The notes beneath the pieces are model-generated. The model was not told the origin of the DNA. It was given only the letters and a program-made list of their open reading frames with translations, and did not search any database. A stretch of DNA of 64,000 nt from Malaya genurostris (taxonomy: Eukaryota > Arthropoda > Insecta > Diptera > Culicidae): contig NC_080572.1 of NCBI RefSeq assembly GCF_030247185.1, forward strand, positions 214,549,435 through 214,613,434. The letters run 5' to 3'. Position numbers and translations under genes: made by a program. Of the stretch, positions 34,590 through 48,200 are shown one piece after another. Positions within the stretch are counted from its first letter, which is position 1. The number at the start of each line of letters is the position of its first letter.

Positions 34590-36089
34590 TTTTTTCTCGG
34601 ATATGACTTGACTAATTTTCACAATCTTAGACTCAAATCATAAGTCCTATAGTTTCATAGGTTGCTGTTGAATGCCTCGTTCATCGTCATTTAGTGCGAC
34701 GATGCAAAATAAGGAAACTTGACATTACACGGGCAAAATTTCGATTCTAGAAATGAGATTCATGATTTGCTGAAAATAATATATTTTCATGTTATGATCA
34801 TGATCCATTCGGACTGATTTCGATGAAATTTAAACGTAACGCACTTGAAGTTGTTGGGTATAACTTGCAGCGATGGTCATTTTTGCAATATAAATTCAGT
34901 GAAAAGCACGACGAATTTCTTTTACAATGAAAATATTCTGTTTTTGAAAAACGAAGACGCAAGAGATAAAGTGTTTACTTGCGTTCATTACTTCAGTTTT
35001 GACTTTGTGTTTCAGAAAAACGAACGAAATGAAAAAACACGAGTGAATCAAGCCTCTTAAAAAGAAACTCTATGTCGAATTCTTGCAAAAAATCGTCTTA
35101 TTCATAATATTTAGGTGCATCAATACAGCTTTTGTTGTTATATCTATGAAACAAATTAATCAAAGTGGTTGAACGAAATATTTTTCTGATTTTCGTTAGA
35201 TGATGTTCCAAATTCACAATCGAATTAAACGCTCTCTCTCGGAAGATTATTCTAGCAACAACGATCACATCAAATATGTAATAAAACACTCGAACAAAAT
35301 GTAACATTGATGTTTGTCAAATGAAAAGTCTAGCCATGCTTAGTCTCGGTTCATTATCTTTATTTTTATGTTGGTAAAACAACACGATTATTAAATAACA
35401 TGCTTCAGGATCAAGTAAACATTCTCATGTAGGTTTTGCTTTTCAATGTCTGCTTTATCATTAATCTATTAATCTATCACATCACTTGAGGCAGAGGGTT
35501 CAATGTGATATACGGGTAGAAAATTAGAGTTACGAGCTTTGAAAGAATTGCATTCTTTAGGCAACGCATTTTCGAACCATGATTAATTTTCGTGCGAGAA
35601 GAGTTATTTCTCATGATTTCATGATAAGTTAAAATGATTGGTTTCATGATTTGCTAATCATAACAGCAGTAATGGATTTATTTCCGTGTATTTTTCACAA
35701 ATTGAAAACGTTTATAGCCAACGATAATTTCTAAATTTATGTTTTAAAAACAATATTTCTTGAAGGAATCTTCTAGTGATATGTTTGAAAATATAAGTAA
35801 TATGAGTAACACCACTAGGTTTTTGATGCGGATTTCCACATTCGGGTTTGAACAGCTTCTTCAGTGTACATGATAATTGCAAATGCTAGTGCTACGATCG
35901 GATCGTCCCCCCTATGAATCCTTCCCGGTCGGTCGGAGTATAACATGCGACTACGTGTTTGCGATGCCGGTGCCTCCACGGTATACAAAAATAAATGCTG
36001 TGGAATTGGAACACTTTCTGGTGTTGCATATTCATGGTTATCCAATCTACTCCCACCGTGACTGAAAAACGCTACTGCAATAATGTCAT
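34590..36089. other. Non-coding stretch
   Basis: No gene recognised. A short CACCACTAGG trace at 35811 suggests a remnant of family B. The 76-residue minus ORF at 35815-36045 has no motif I recognise. Confidence 0.4.
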
Positions 36090-37919
36090 GTAGGGTAACG
36101 GCTCCCTATTTCATCTGAGCTCCTATTTCCATCTCATCCCTTCACCTCATTACTTTGAACATGAATAATATTTTAAAACCTACCTGAACCAAACTGTGAA
36201 ATGTTTTAAAATGATTATAAAAGCTATTGTCACACTTTCCTATTGAAAGAAATTGTTTTAAGTTCTTCGGTTATCGTTTTTTTCATTTAAAATAAACTCA
36301 CTTTTCAATTTAGGACACATTTTCGTCTCAAGATTTACAGTTCGTCATGTTTCTGATTATCTACTAATCGATTCGTCTCAAAACATGATCACTTTTTCGC
36401 ACAATTACACTACCATTGAATGCTGGATGACTTCATAATTAGTAATGTTCACTTGCTACTTGTTTAATTAACGATCTAATACTTCAAAAACTACCCGACA
36501 AACAATAAAAGTCTTTAAAAATATGAGATGAAAGTTTTTCACTTAGTTCACTTGATTGCGCTTTGTTTTCATCTCATTTGGTTTCGCAAAGTTGCCAAGT
36601 TATCTCATAATGTTATAAAACAAAAATTGTTTTTCTTCTTCAAAATCTCATCAAAAAGTATGTGTTTGGTATCCGTGACATTAGTTTAATTATATTATTG
36701 ATATTAATATTTCAATAAAACTGTTTTGGCTTCGAATATCACCAGGAAGAGCATGTTAAATACTAATGAAATAACTATTGTGGCAAATCTAGTAGCACTG
36801 GTTTCATTCCGCTATACGTCAACATAACGCTGTGAAGTGTGTGTGTTTCATCGGCTGTGCACAGAGATGCCAGATATTTTCATAGAAAATATGTATTACG
36901 TTACATAGAAACTCTATATCTGGTCTTTCTGTTTTCACTAATAAAATGATGTTAAATCTGTTTTCACTAATAAAATCTGTTAACATCATTTTATTAGTGA
37001 AAACAGATAGACCAGATATAGACTTTCTATGCAACGTAATACATATTCTATGAAAATATCTGGCTTCAAATAGTTCAAATTTTTATATAAATGTTTGTCA
37101 GTGTTCATAATCAATTATCTACATAAAATATTTCCACTTTAACATGTGATTTGTCCGTTGATTAATAAACTTTTAAAGAATCACTACAATCAAATACTAA
37201 TAGATACTCAGAGAGAAAAGTCTAATTTTTTATTTGTTTCTTTCTATGAACCTGTACAAATCTGTATTAAATTTAGGAAATCTTTACAAAATCGGTACTT
37301 TGATTTAAACCAGTATGCGAACGCAAAAATCTATACAATACCTTTAAATCTGTATAAATGGCATCTCTGGCTCTACACTTTGTTTTAAGAAGGGCTAATG
37401 AATAAATAGTAACAATCACAGTTTTGTTTTTATTTAAAGTTCACCAAATTAACTTTTCAGTAAAATTTTAAATTTAAAGGTAACGGAAACGACTGAAAAA
37501 TTTTTAAACGTTGAAATGATTTCAAACTGGATCTAAAAATATCGTATATTGTCTCATAGTTGGCATTAGGCCGTTTTTAAGAAGAATTCTGACATTTTGA
37601 ACCTGAGAGTGTAATAGTGGAATATTTTGTTTTGATTGCTGTCGCCATTGCTAATTTATAGGATGAATAAAGGATCAACGATAGGATGGATAAAAATCCA
37701 TTGAGATGAAATTAGGAGCAGAATAGTGAACATTTCATAAGTGTTTTTTGCTGTTTTATGAACATTATTTTAATTTCCAAGGAATGTGAATCAAATCTAA
37801 ATGTGGAGCAAGGCGAATGAAGCAGTAATATGAAATAGTTATAGTGATTTTAGTGGCTAAATCGAGGTTTGAAGGCGACGTCCTTACAAATGAGATGAAA
37901 TAGGGAGCCCTTACCCTAC
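36090..37919. mobile_element. Inverted-repeat DNA element, about 1.83 kb, no transposase
   Basis: The left end GTAGGGTAACGGCTCCCTAT..TTCATCT (36090) mirrors the right end, AGATGAAATAGGGAGCCCTT..ACCCTAC (ending 37919). The terminal repeats are about 27 bp with one or two differences. Flanks are CAT and ATA, so a 2-3-bp duplication (AT or TA) is possible but not proven. The interior has no transposase frame and contains the hairpin at 36869-37064. Confidence 0.65.
36869..37064. repeat. Long hairpin with roughly 85-bp arms
   Basis: The left arm, 36869-36955, begins GCCAGATATTTTCATAGAAA and ends TAAAATGATGTTAA. The right arm, 36980-37064, is its reverse complement with a few mismatches, beginning TTAACATCATTTTATTAGTG. 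The loop (36956-36979) repeats the arm segment TTTTCACTAATAAAATCTG, giving a second, slipped pairing register. Confidence 0.9.
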
Positions 37920-40325
37920 ATATAAAGTAATCAAACGCAGCGAAAATAACGCAGAATCAACAAACTCCGCACTGAGTAGCAGTCAACTTTCGACATCATT
38001 AACGTACAGAGTCGGGACCGTCGTGTGCTTACCGAGAGCATTATTATTTATTTTGGAATCTTCCACAAATTCTGCATTCAGAACGATGGAAGTGCTGATG
38101 TTGAAGGTCTTTTCATCTGCCGGTTCTTTTTCTTCTTTTTCGGAATGGGGAGCTTTTCATATTTATGAACCCAGTTTCTAATGTCATGCATATATTATCA
38201 TGATTAATGAAACCATAAGGTCGCTCTCATTAGGGGACAAGTTGAAAGGAAATTATGTCCAGAAGGATGTTGGGTAAATATTTCTTTGCTGGCGGAAGCG
38301 GTTCTGATTCGGGATCAGTGATGTTCAGTGTTGGTTGGAATTCCTAACGGATACATGGTTCGTGATTCCTACTGTAACTTGGATACAATATTTACTGCAC
38401 CTAGTTAAAATACGACTAATTGGTTTATTCGTTTATCGAGCTGAGAAGTTAGTGATTGACCAAGTAAATAGGAATTCATGACGAATCAACATGATTAGGC
38501 TTGAAAAAACAAATAAATCCATTTCCGAGTTTATTATGTTATTAAGGCCAGATCGTTTGACTAACATAGTGTATTGATTTTTGGTTGATTGCGCTCAGCA
38601 AATAGTAGCAAAACATATGAAATCTCTTGCTTCGTCTAAGTGCTCCTTGTAACAATTCTTTTCGCGGCTTGTTCCCAACCATTGCCAACTCACCTTGATT
38701 TACTACTGCATTTTCCCCAACTCACTTTATAAGTGATTCTCTTTTAACTATCACATAATCAAGATCTCATAATTTTTTGGTGGATTATTTTCAACAAGTA
38801 AAAATCAATTAGGCATTATCGGAAAACCCTTGGTTGGAGTAACCGGATAGGTTTCTAGAACCAACAACGATAGCAGTTTGTACATACGAGAAGAATTTCC
38901 ACGCTGCATCAACATCCTGTGGTTGTACGTCGTATTCACATTATCGAAAGTTCCGGGGAGCCTGAGCACGATTTTGATACGCCTTTGTTGTTTTCATATG
39001 ACGCTTCAACATTATTGATTATATTTCAATCTGGTAATCCACTTCCGGCGAAACTCTCAACAAGTGAGCTCGTTGGCTCGTCGTGTTAGTGCGGTGAATA
39101 TTCGAGTATTTCGCGAGAAAGAAAGAATTTTGCTTCGTTCTTTGGCAACAACAACACAGTTTTCGCTGGTAGTCAAATGAAAAGAATTGACGAAATTAAC
39201 TTGCAGTATGGCCAAAGTTTCTGGCAAGTTTCATCAATCGGCATCGTATCAACTGAGGTGACGCAAACAAGAAGGAAGAGGAAGAAGTATGTAAATCTGT
39301 GAGTCTCGAGGGCCGATGCTTTTAGTTTTCTCCAAAATGTGAAACATTTTCCCGAAAAAGCTCCAGGCAAGGATGGCTTTTATCGTATCAAAGAACGCTC
39401 ACTAGCAACACTTCACACGATTCAATCAGTGTCATCAAAAGGAGACGGATATCATCGCAGCAGCAGAAAACCGGCATGGTTCATTTAACATAGAATAGAC
39501 ACCAGTGCGAGAGCGAGTTGCTCTCGATGACCTGTCTGAGAATCAAAGGTTAGCTCGCTGCTGTGGTGATCCTCTCTGAAGCAACAAACGGTCGCTTATT
39601 CTCGTTTCGCGATCCGATTTTATATGGGCAGTGGATAATTGCGATAGATTCATTTTACTATTGTCGCTTATTCTAACTACGTGCATATAACCTTTGTATA
39701 AGTTGTGTCTATGAATATGTATGTGAATGCTCCACACAAGGGTTTTGAAATATTGCAACCTAGTATAAGAAACATCAAGTTGAATCATCGATTCGATTTT
39801 CTGTGATAATTGTCAACTTGCGATTCTCGCTTGGTAAATTCCACACAGCACCGATCATCATCAGACTGTAATTTTTTCAAAGGGCCGTGAAATACTCAGA
39901 GTATGAAGTGGAGTGAAGAAATGTAGCAAAATTCTCTCGCGGTTCATGCATTGAGAGACTCAAGTTCTTGTAGCATCTTCTACCGGATTGAAAATGTTGT
40001 ATACAATATAGATAAATATCGAGCAGCTACTATCAAATTTTCAGCAATCTCCAACACTGGCTCCAGGCGATCGTGCACAAAGTTTGTAAAGCGATTCTCA
40101 AACTTCCATCCGTAAAACGTGTGCTTCCATACGAGATGTGGCCAAAAATATGGGAACCTCCAAGAATACCTTCGGTTGAGCAAAGACACGAAATAGACTA
40201 AGCACTTTCTAGACGCTACATCAATTAGAATATTTAGTTAAATTTCCTTATATTAGTATTGAAAAATAAAGCGGTAACAGAGCATTCCCCAAAACCTCTT
40301 TTGAGAATCACGTTTCGCGGCGTAG
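37920..40325. other. Non-coding, mostly unique sequence
   Basis: No repeat family recognised. Longest ORFs are 65-81 codons without motifs. It may be old host intergenic or intronic DNA. Confidence 0.4.
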
Positions 40326-40673
40326 AATTATCTGAAATCCAAAATCCCCAAAGTTATTTCTCGAATTAATGTAACTGCTACAGCAATTAGAAACTTCAGA
40401 TCTGACAACTATCGTCAAGAAAAGTATTCCAAAATCGTTGAAGGCATCAGGAAATAACCATTCGACCATCCACCACAAAAAGAATCTGAAGAATTTCAGA
40501 CAGTGAAAGCTAAGGCTGCTGCACTCGACGAAATCATTGATAAATTAAAGGCGCAATTTACCGAACCAGATTACTCAAGAGATGATAAAATACGGATACT
40601 CTCAATTTTACCCAACTTGTGGTCTGTTCCAATGACGATGAAAGAATTTAATATGACACGGTCTCACTGGTAA
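40326..40673 (+). pseudogene. Relic of an uncharacterised insect multi-copy protein (N-terminal part)
   Basis: One frame stays coding-like for 115 codons with a single internal TAA (40455-40457). It reads VISRINVTATAIRN, SDNYRQEKYSKIVEGIRK, stop, then PPQKESEEFQTVKAKAAALD, EIIDKLKAQF, DDKIRILSILPNLWSV and MKEFNMTRSHW. The KIxxLSxLPxxWS block followed by a short helix segment resembles, from memory, a family of uncharacterised, often multi-copy insect and cnidarian proteins, possibly transposon-derived. Their C-terminal part reads SDGATSQYKN and is seen here at 59288. No start codon, and the frame is lost after 40673 (a VKKLV-like continuation in another frame). Function unknown. Confidence 0.5.
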
Positions 40674-42480
40674 AAAAATTGGTTATCACCGTAACCAAAA
40701 AGTTTGAGAAATCGATGAGATAATTATATTGACCTAAATTCATTTCTACATTTTCTTCGTTCCCAAGGAGGTAACTTTACATACCACCTAGAAGAAATAA
40801 TAGAATCAGATGTAACAATACGGTCCTAACGTCGATCTGATTTCTCTATACTGCCCCATTATTACCGATTTTAACAACTAAGAAAAAACATAACCTCAAA
40901 TGAGCTAAGAAACTAATTTGTTCATCGTATTATCTCTATCCTTATGTAGAGTTTTCTAATTATTTTGCCTGTCCTTTATAAACGACTTAAATTCTCGTCC
41001 TTCGAATCTAACGAATTACAGCTTCAAATTTCCGACTGTTAAAAGCTTACCTCAATTAAAAATCAACCTCCCTCCAAGATTAAATCAAGCCATTATAATA
41101 ATCCAGCATGGACTTTCAATTTTTTTCGTTTTTGCCGCAAGATAAACTTCAAAGAAACCCGGGCAAACTCAATTCGGTCCGAACGTCACACTAAACTTTC
41201 TGTTCACAGACTCTTGGTATCGCAGATGGAATGGAATCGGTGGAAAAGCACCGAAAACGCCGCCATCATTCCGGTTCATGTGACGGTCCATCGACGGAAC
41301 GATTGTTGACATTTCATTACGTAACCCAGATAGCAGCTGACGTTCGCAGCTTTGCTCAAATCAACCCCAAGTGAGAACGAACGACTTCTAGCTGTACGAC
41401 AAACTCGAGCCTCAAGAGCCCTGCATTGAAGAGTTTACAACAAACGTCAACATCTCCAGTAGCATCTACGGCAGCATCACCATAATCTACCAGTGCCAAA
41501 AGCGACACGGACTGTATAGAAGGAAAGGACACAAGTCAAAACGAAGCTGAAGTCTTCTTCTTCTTCTTCATCTTTTTCATAGGCACACAAATAAACGCGT
41601 TTCAAGTGACTTTATTGGTGGGGTTTGCGTAACCGGCTTTTCATAAAATGCCGATGCGAGAAAGAAAATGTTTATATAATAATACTCTCGCTTCTGTTGG
41701 AAGCCGAACGAAATGGATTATGTTACTAGCGTGGGAAATGTTGTTAGATAAAAAAAACACTACTCATTGCTTTTAACCTCATAACGATAACAACTGACCA
41801 CCCTATTGCCGATGTTCGTTCCAGTTGCTGTCCTATGGGTCGATATGAAAGTTTCATATATCACTCGGGTTGGTTGTCATTCAGCTGGAACTACTCGAAC
41901 GATCCTCCTTTTCTCCTTTCAAACGTAGCTTTAACATCGATAACTGGTGAGATATTTGTCTGACACCAAGAATGGAATGTTTGCTTTCATCTTCAACTGT
42001 GCCCCAGCTGGAATAACCCAAAGTAAAGAATTTAGTTCAAGGGTCTACTGTTACTATTCTAGTTTTAAGTTAGTCGTTAATTAAGATTAGAAAATACCCT
42101 TGGCATCTTAGAGCTTAAGCAGTGTGCCTAAAAATATATTATATTGTTGAATTAAAAAAAAGGGTCTACTGTATCCGAGTGCTAATCAAATTTCATGAGA
42201 CTTTTCTTCAGTTTTTCGACCAAAACCTGGATGGCTCTTGGTTTAATCTGAACGTTTTTTTTTTTATTTTAACTGTTCTGACCCGGAATTAGAAATAATA
42301 AAATTCTCATTTTCAATTTTCACTATCTTCTGAGTTCTCACTACTAAAAAGAAACACAAACTTGAGATGCTTCTCCTGATTTGTATTAGTAATGTTTTAT
42401 CTGACAATCCTCAAGGGTGATGCTAGAATGCTCAGTACATTTTTGAAGGAATTTTAAATACAACCTTAAACTCTTTTCGC
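40674..42480. other. Non-coding stretch
   Basis: No further coding relic recognised. A CTT/TCT-rich run lies at 41549-41578. The rest appears unique. Confidence 0.4.
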
Positions 42481-42482
42481 CC

Positions 42483-42690
42483 GGGTTTGCGGTTCAATGC
42501 ATAGGACGCTGTTCTTACAAGCCAGTTGTCGTATGTTCGAGCCCCGACCTGGAAGGATTCTTAGTGTCAGTAGGATCCATAGTACTAGCCATGCAATGAT
42601 TCTGTACGCTAAGAATCGGTTGCGAAGTCTGTTGAAACAGAAAGGCCAAATTCCTCAAAAGGAATGTAATGCCAAGACTTTGTTTGCTTA
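42483..42690 (+). mobile_element. tRNA-headed SINE, most complete copy
   Basis: Head: GGTTTGCGGTTCAATGCATA, an anticodon arm around CTTACAAG, and GTTCGAGCCCCGACC (B box). It continues directly into the body TTAGTGTCAGTAGGATCCAT, GATTCTGTACGCTAAGAATC, AGTCTGTTGAAACAGAAAGG and GGAATGTAATGCCAAGACTT. Copies of the head alone (21898) and body alone (25905, 63003, 63175) elsewhere in the window confirm a repeat family. No clear poly-A or target-site duplication was found. Confidence 0.7.
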
Positions 42691-44379
42691 AACTCGTTTC
42701 AATCATTATTTAAAGAACCCATTTTCTTTTGGGCAATATCAACTACACACTCTTCAAGTCCTTTCCTGGTTTGAACTCCGTTACTAATCAAGATCAACTA
42801 AAATTATACAAAGCAATTCAAGAAAGGGGTCTTCAGTTAGCCACCAGGCTTCTCACGCTCCGATTTGAATGCAATTTTACACTCGTCTTTCATTTGCTTT
42901 GTATGGATGGGGTTGATGACCACCATATTCAGTTTTGTCGTAAAATGGATGCCGACATAGCTGGAATCAGTTCATCGGTTTCAAAGATTTTTTTGTGTGC
43001 TTTTGGCCTACTTATGTGATTTTTTTCCATTATTTGCTCTATATTTCCGGAACCGTGATTCAGAAAAAAATCAAACTCAAAAGCAACCATAACGATTGAA
43101 ATGTAGGCGAAGGTGTTTGGTTGCCGACACCCCACCGTAACTTTTGACAGAAAGCAGATAGCGTCAATCCGACAAATGTCATGTGTGTGTAAGAGCAGCA
43201 CGTTCTTTTTGTGCCGAATTACGAAGCAAACAGTCACTTGTACTTTTTGCTGCGTTCAAAATAACTTTTAATTACGTGAATATCAACACAAAAGTTTTTT
43301 CTGACTTTTTTTAGAATATAATGAATTGAAGAGCGTCAATCGGAAAGGTGAGTGGATTGAATATTTATGCGGTGAAACTATTAAACCAAAACCTAACCTA
43401 ACCTAACCAATTTTTTTGTCATTTTCACGACATTTGTCATGGCCTCAAACTCAATTGAAGTATTTATTCAGGCAATAAATTAATTAAAATTATTCTGCAA
43501 TCTATTTCCGACTGTAGTTTTTGTGTGCCTCATTTCTCGAATGTACAATGTATGGAACACTTGTAAGGCTAATTTGATACTATTATTTTGCTGAAGGAAG
43601 TATTTTGATATGTTTAGGCGTTTAAGAGTTATGCAATGTTTTTGCGTTTTTTGAAGGTATTTTTAAAACTAATTTAAATAAGTTTAAAAAATAACACCCC
43701 TACAATTTTCTCTTAAATTTTAACCTATATCATGACTTTCCAGGAACCGCATAGGATACATTTTCATCGATCTGGCATCTAATGAATATTGATATTTGAA
43801 GGTTGACTAGTTTATGATGAAAAAACAATCATAACTTTTCACTGGTAGCTCATATGAAAAAGCTTGGTTCAGCAAAATTGTGCGCAATAATTAGTTCAAG
43901 AACTCTTCTGAAGACAACTTTTCCATAGAACGTTTCACAAAAAAGCTAGAATAAAAAAGTGCTTTTTTAGGAGTCACCCTACTTTTACTCGGGAAAATTG
44001 ATGTAACTCGATCAAATGAAAAGCTAGAGAGGTGCTTTTTTCAGCAAAGTTGCTTAAAGTGAAATTTCCTACAACTTTATTGTACAACGAAATACTTTTT
44101 GAGTTCAATTAAGAAAGTTAGATTTCAAATTTCAATCTAAATAAGGACCACCCTAGTAAATTTCCTCATCAAAAGGAGCGCCATTTCATTACAAACAACT
44201 TTTGTTGTTGTTGTTGATAGAATAAGCAATTTTTAATAAAATTTTCTGTAGTAGGAAATAAACAAAAATAACTCGAAACTAAAGTTTTCGAAAACGTTTG
44301 ATGAGTAAAGAAGGTGCAAATAAGAAGCTTCATTCATTTACCCTGCACGGTTTACTAGTTCAGTTTAGACCATAATCAC
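42691..44379. other. Non-coding stretch
   Basis: No gene recognised. It contains four AACCT/ACCTA units at 43386-43408, too short to be anything but chance or microsatellite. A 96-residue plus ORF at 42729-43019 has no motif. Confidence 0.4.
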
Positions 44380-45235
44380 AATTCTATATTTTAGTTCTGA
44401 AATTCAGATTCAGAATCCTAGATCAGATTTTCTGTTTTCATTTCTAAAAACCTAAACTTAAAATTCAATTCCCCGAATCCAATCGAGTTTCAGAATTCTA
44501 GAACTGAAAACATATTTCAGAATTTGAACCTGGACTCTGGCACTAAATTTCGGAAATGAACTTTGCACTTGGCTGTGGTTTTTGCAATTGAATTGTGGTT
44601 CAGACCAGACTTCGGTTCCGAAATTTTTGTCCGGTTTTCAGATTTCGAATTTAGTTTTAGAATTCTAAAATTAACTTGACCCTGAAGTTCTAGAGTTTCA
44701 GACCGTAATCCAGAACTCAGATCCAAAATTCAGTTGTATTTTCAGAATTTAGTTCTAAAATTACAAAATGTTGCAACTGAATTCTGAATCTGGATTCTGG
44801 AACCAGATTCAGAATTTAGTTGAACATTTTGGAATTTGGTTCCAAAATTCAGTTCCTCTAGTGTAACTGAATTCTGGTTCTGTAGATTTTAGAACTAAAC
44901 TCAAGAACTCTTTTCTGGATCCTAAATTGAAAACTAAAATCTGGACCGAAGATCTATAACTAACTTCAGCTGCAGATCGGAATCCAGCTCTAGAGTTCAG
45001 AGCTAGGATTCATGTTTAGAATTCATTGCCGAACCAGAAATTTCGACTCGAATTCAGCTCTACAATCCAGATCCAGATTTCAGTTCCCGAGTTTAGGTTC
45101 AGCAGTCAATTCCGGAATCCAGCATTAAAATTGAGCTTCTGAATTCAGGTCCAAAATTCAGTTCCATCATTCGGCTTCAACATTCGGTTCCTGAATTCCA
45201 GGTCCAGAATTAAGATACTTTAACGTCAAAGAAAC
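44380..45235. repeat. Degenerate short-motif repeat field (AGAATTCAGTTCC type)
   Basis: About 850 bp composed of dozens of imperfect 10-14-bp units such as TTCAGAATTTAG, CAAAATTCAGTTCC, GAATTCTGAATCTGG and GAATTCAGGTCC, in both apparent orientations because the unit is near-palindromic around GAATTC. No longer period is evident. Coding potential is absent. Confidence 0.8.
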
Positions 45236-48200
45236 TGAACCATCCATTCTATTCGTCTTCTGGTTATGGTTCCGATATTACCCATCGTTTGATTCAGAAT
45301 CTATGAACATCGATTCAGCGGTTTTCGAGATTAAGGAAATCGAGTGCATTTCGTTTGAATACTTTGAACATTTTACCCTGTTACTCCGGAACCGATGATC
45401 GGATAAAATTCAATGATAGACTATGACATGAAAAAGATTAATCAACAGTGTATTACAATATACAATATAAATGTGTTTTCTGCTAGGTTTCTATATTCTG
45501 CCGGGGTGCAGGGAACATCCCCGGTGGGCATCGCCTCCGCATTCTCTAACATTTTACTCAATGAATGCCATAATATTAAAACTATGACCCGCTATGATGA
45601 ACTTTCCGATTCACTAAAATCGCAGTTTTTTCTAACGCCTTTCTTCCTTATTTTCTCTAGAACATTTACAACACGCGATTCCTTCATATAAAATATTGTG
45701 GAGGTGCATGGTTATTTGTTAGTGAATACAAGGAATATACATACAGCTCACTTAATAAACTACGCTTGTTTTAGGATAAATTATGCACACAGGAATAAAT
45801 TATCAAGAAAAATTTCTATTTGCTATTGTCGTGTACAGTTCAAATATATAATAATATACTAATAATACCAATTGTGAGCCATTAACCGGCTGGTATTTTT
45901 ATTGTCAAGTTTAAACTGATATTACTTGAATCATCTGCAGGCTAATGACATCGCTTCATGCTAATTACTTACCAAGAATAATTTTAACGCTCAACCTTCG
46001 ACTACTTGAGTGTTCTAAGTATTAAATTGAACTTACAACTATTCCAATGTGTAAGTCATGTAAGTTGCTATCCATACGAATGAACTTCGGCTACACCGGT
46101 CCCCAAAAAGCAGTTCCGGAATTAACCGAAAATTGGAATAGAAATTTCCAAAATGATGTTAACTTATTTCGCTTTTAGATGGCTCAACCAATTTTCATAA
46201 ACAAAAAGCCCAAGTACAGGCACTACAGGGAGAAGCGTGGTTAAAATTGCAAATCGGTCATTTAGACCGATGTTGTAAAAAACTGAAAAAAAAATCTTCT
46301 AATTTTAAATGGATCAGGGATCGAATAATATGATTTTGGATAATTTTACTCACGTGACATTCAAACTAAAGAACAAACTCGTATTAAACGGAATAGAGGC
46401 ATTTATAATGTTGGGCATTGTTCTGCAATTTCCTGACCGATACCGAAGTTCTTTTTTTTTTTTTTTTTCTTTCAACAGAATGGTAATAAATCGTTTTTTC
46501 ATAATTGCGTGACGTACTGGTTAGAATCTCCGTTGTTTTGAAGTTTTTGTTTCAGCTAACTGACAGCTGATTGGTTGTTTATATTAGTAAATTTACGACC
46601 CTCAGAACTTCATTTCATGATTTATTTTGTTGTTTTGCTAGCGTTTCGAAATGATTTATTCATTTATTAGTACCATTATAGACATGAATGAAGGAAGTTT
46701 AAGTGATTTTTAACTCATGGTTTCCGTAATTAAATAATATAAGTTTCACGCTGCATAATTTAGCCATATTTTTTTCAACGTTGCTGGTCACCATCCCGCA
46801 ATAGAAAATTCCTCACATATAATTACCATCCTAATTTACCGGATTATTTTCCAGGTAGGTAAAATATTAGGAATTTTTACTATGTTAAATTAACAACCAA
46901 AACAATTAGTTCGAATTTGATGTTTCAAATCGAAACTATCCTTAAGCAACTCGTAAGTAATATGAAAAATAATAAATAATAGCTCTCGAAACTTTATTCA
47001 AATAGGAATTGCAAGTCAAATAAATCCCTTGAATGGTCATGCAAAGATCGCACAATAAGTTTCTTATTTCTTTTCTAAGAAAAATTTTTTAACAAGATTA
47101 GTTTCCCATCCCTTCTCAATTTAATCACCTGTGAATTAGATGTTGGAATCGTACTCAATTGCAATAAACTAAACGATTTTCTCATTCTTTTCTTTACAGG
47201 TATGACGAAATTTTGAATGAAAATGTGAGTAGATTCCAAATAATCTCAAATATTTTGATACTGAGCGAATAACGCGTCCCAAGCTTGACAGTTTAATAGA
47301 GTCTTCAAGTTTGCAATGAGTAAATGATAGTTAATTATGACATTTTATTGATAGATATTCAATCCCAAACAAAAATTTTCGCAGATCTGACATCGCTGGC
47401 GTGATCTGAGCGTTTGAGGCTTCATACCAAACAGAAGGTCTGTTTTTGCTGCTACTTATTGAAGGCGACTGCTCGCTACGACGTCCAAAAAGCAAATGAA
47501 AGCACGACTCGAGCACTCGAGGATTTATACCTCGCAGACGATCTATTGTTGTTGCTGTTGGTGCATTACACCCAGTTCTGCGTGAAGCAAAAGAAGAAAT
47601 GATCGATATTCGGCTTTATACTCGTCCATTTGAACATCGGGACTGATATGTGCCTGACTATCTCAAAACCGTCATGGGTGATACGAGAAAGGCAAACAAG
47701 TCTGGAGAGTTTTCATTATTGTTTTCAAGAATTTGAGAAAATTAAATTTTTAAGCTATTCTTGATTATCTTATACTGTTGAAACTATAATGCCAAATTGC
47801 TGATCATATTTCTGATAACATGGAGAAAGAATGATGTTGTTGCGTTTAAAACAAGTCGAGATATTCACCATTGAGTTCTGCCCATCCTTCCACTGGGCAA
47901 ATTTGGAAAAGGCACTCCATAGTGAAGTCAAAATGTGAACATTTATTAAAATTTTAAATTTGTTGGGTCTGTGCATCGCAGATATTCATGTTTTTATGTT
48001 TTTGGGTTATAACATACATATATATTTGAATTTCACGTTTTAGGTTTAACGACAGCGTGCTTCCAATGATTTATGCCAGTTGGGTGTGTGAGTGTGTGTG
48101 TGTGTGTGTGTTTAACCTATACCAAGCCCCGCTGTCTGGCAGCGGTTTACAGAAAAAAGATGTTTTCATGTGTTTTGTTTATATATGCAAATAACTTCAA

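Noticed and set aside
42729..43019. 96-codon ORF after the SINE
   Set aside because: No motif, no neighbouring exon-like signals; treated as chance.
43386..43408. Short AACCT/ACCTA run as telomeric DNA
   Set aside because: Only about four units, and Diptera are known to lack such simple telomere repeats.
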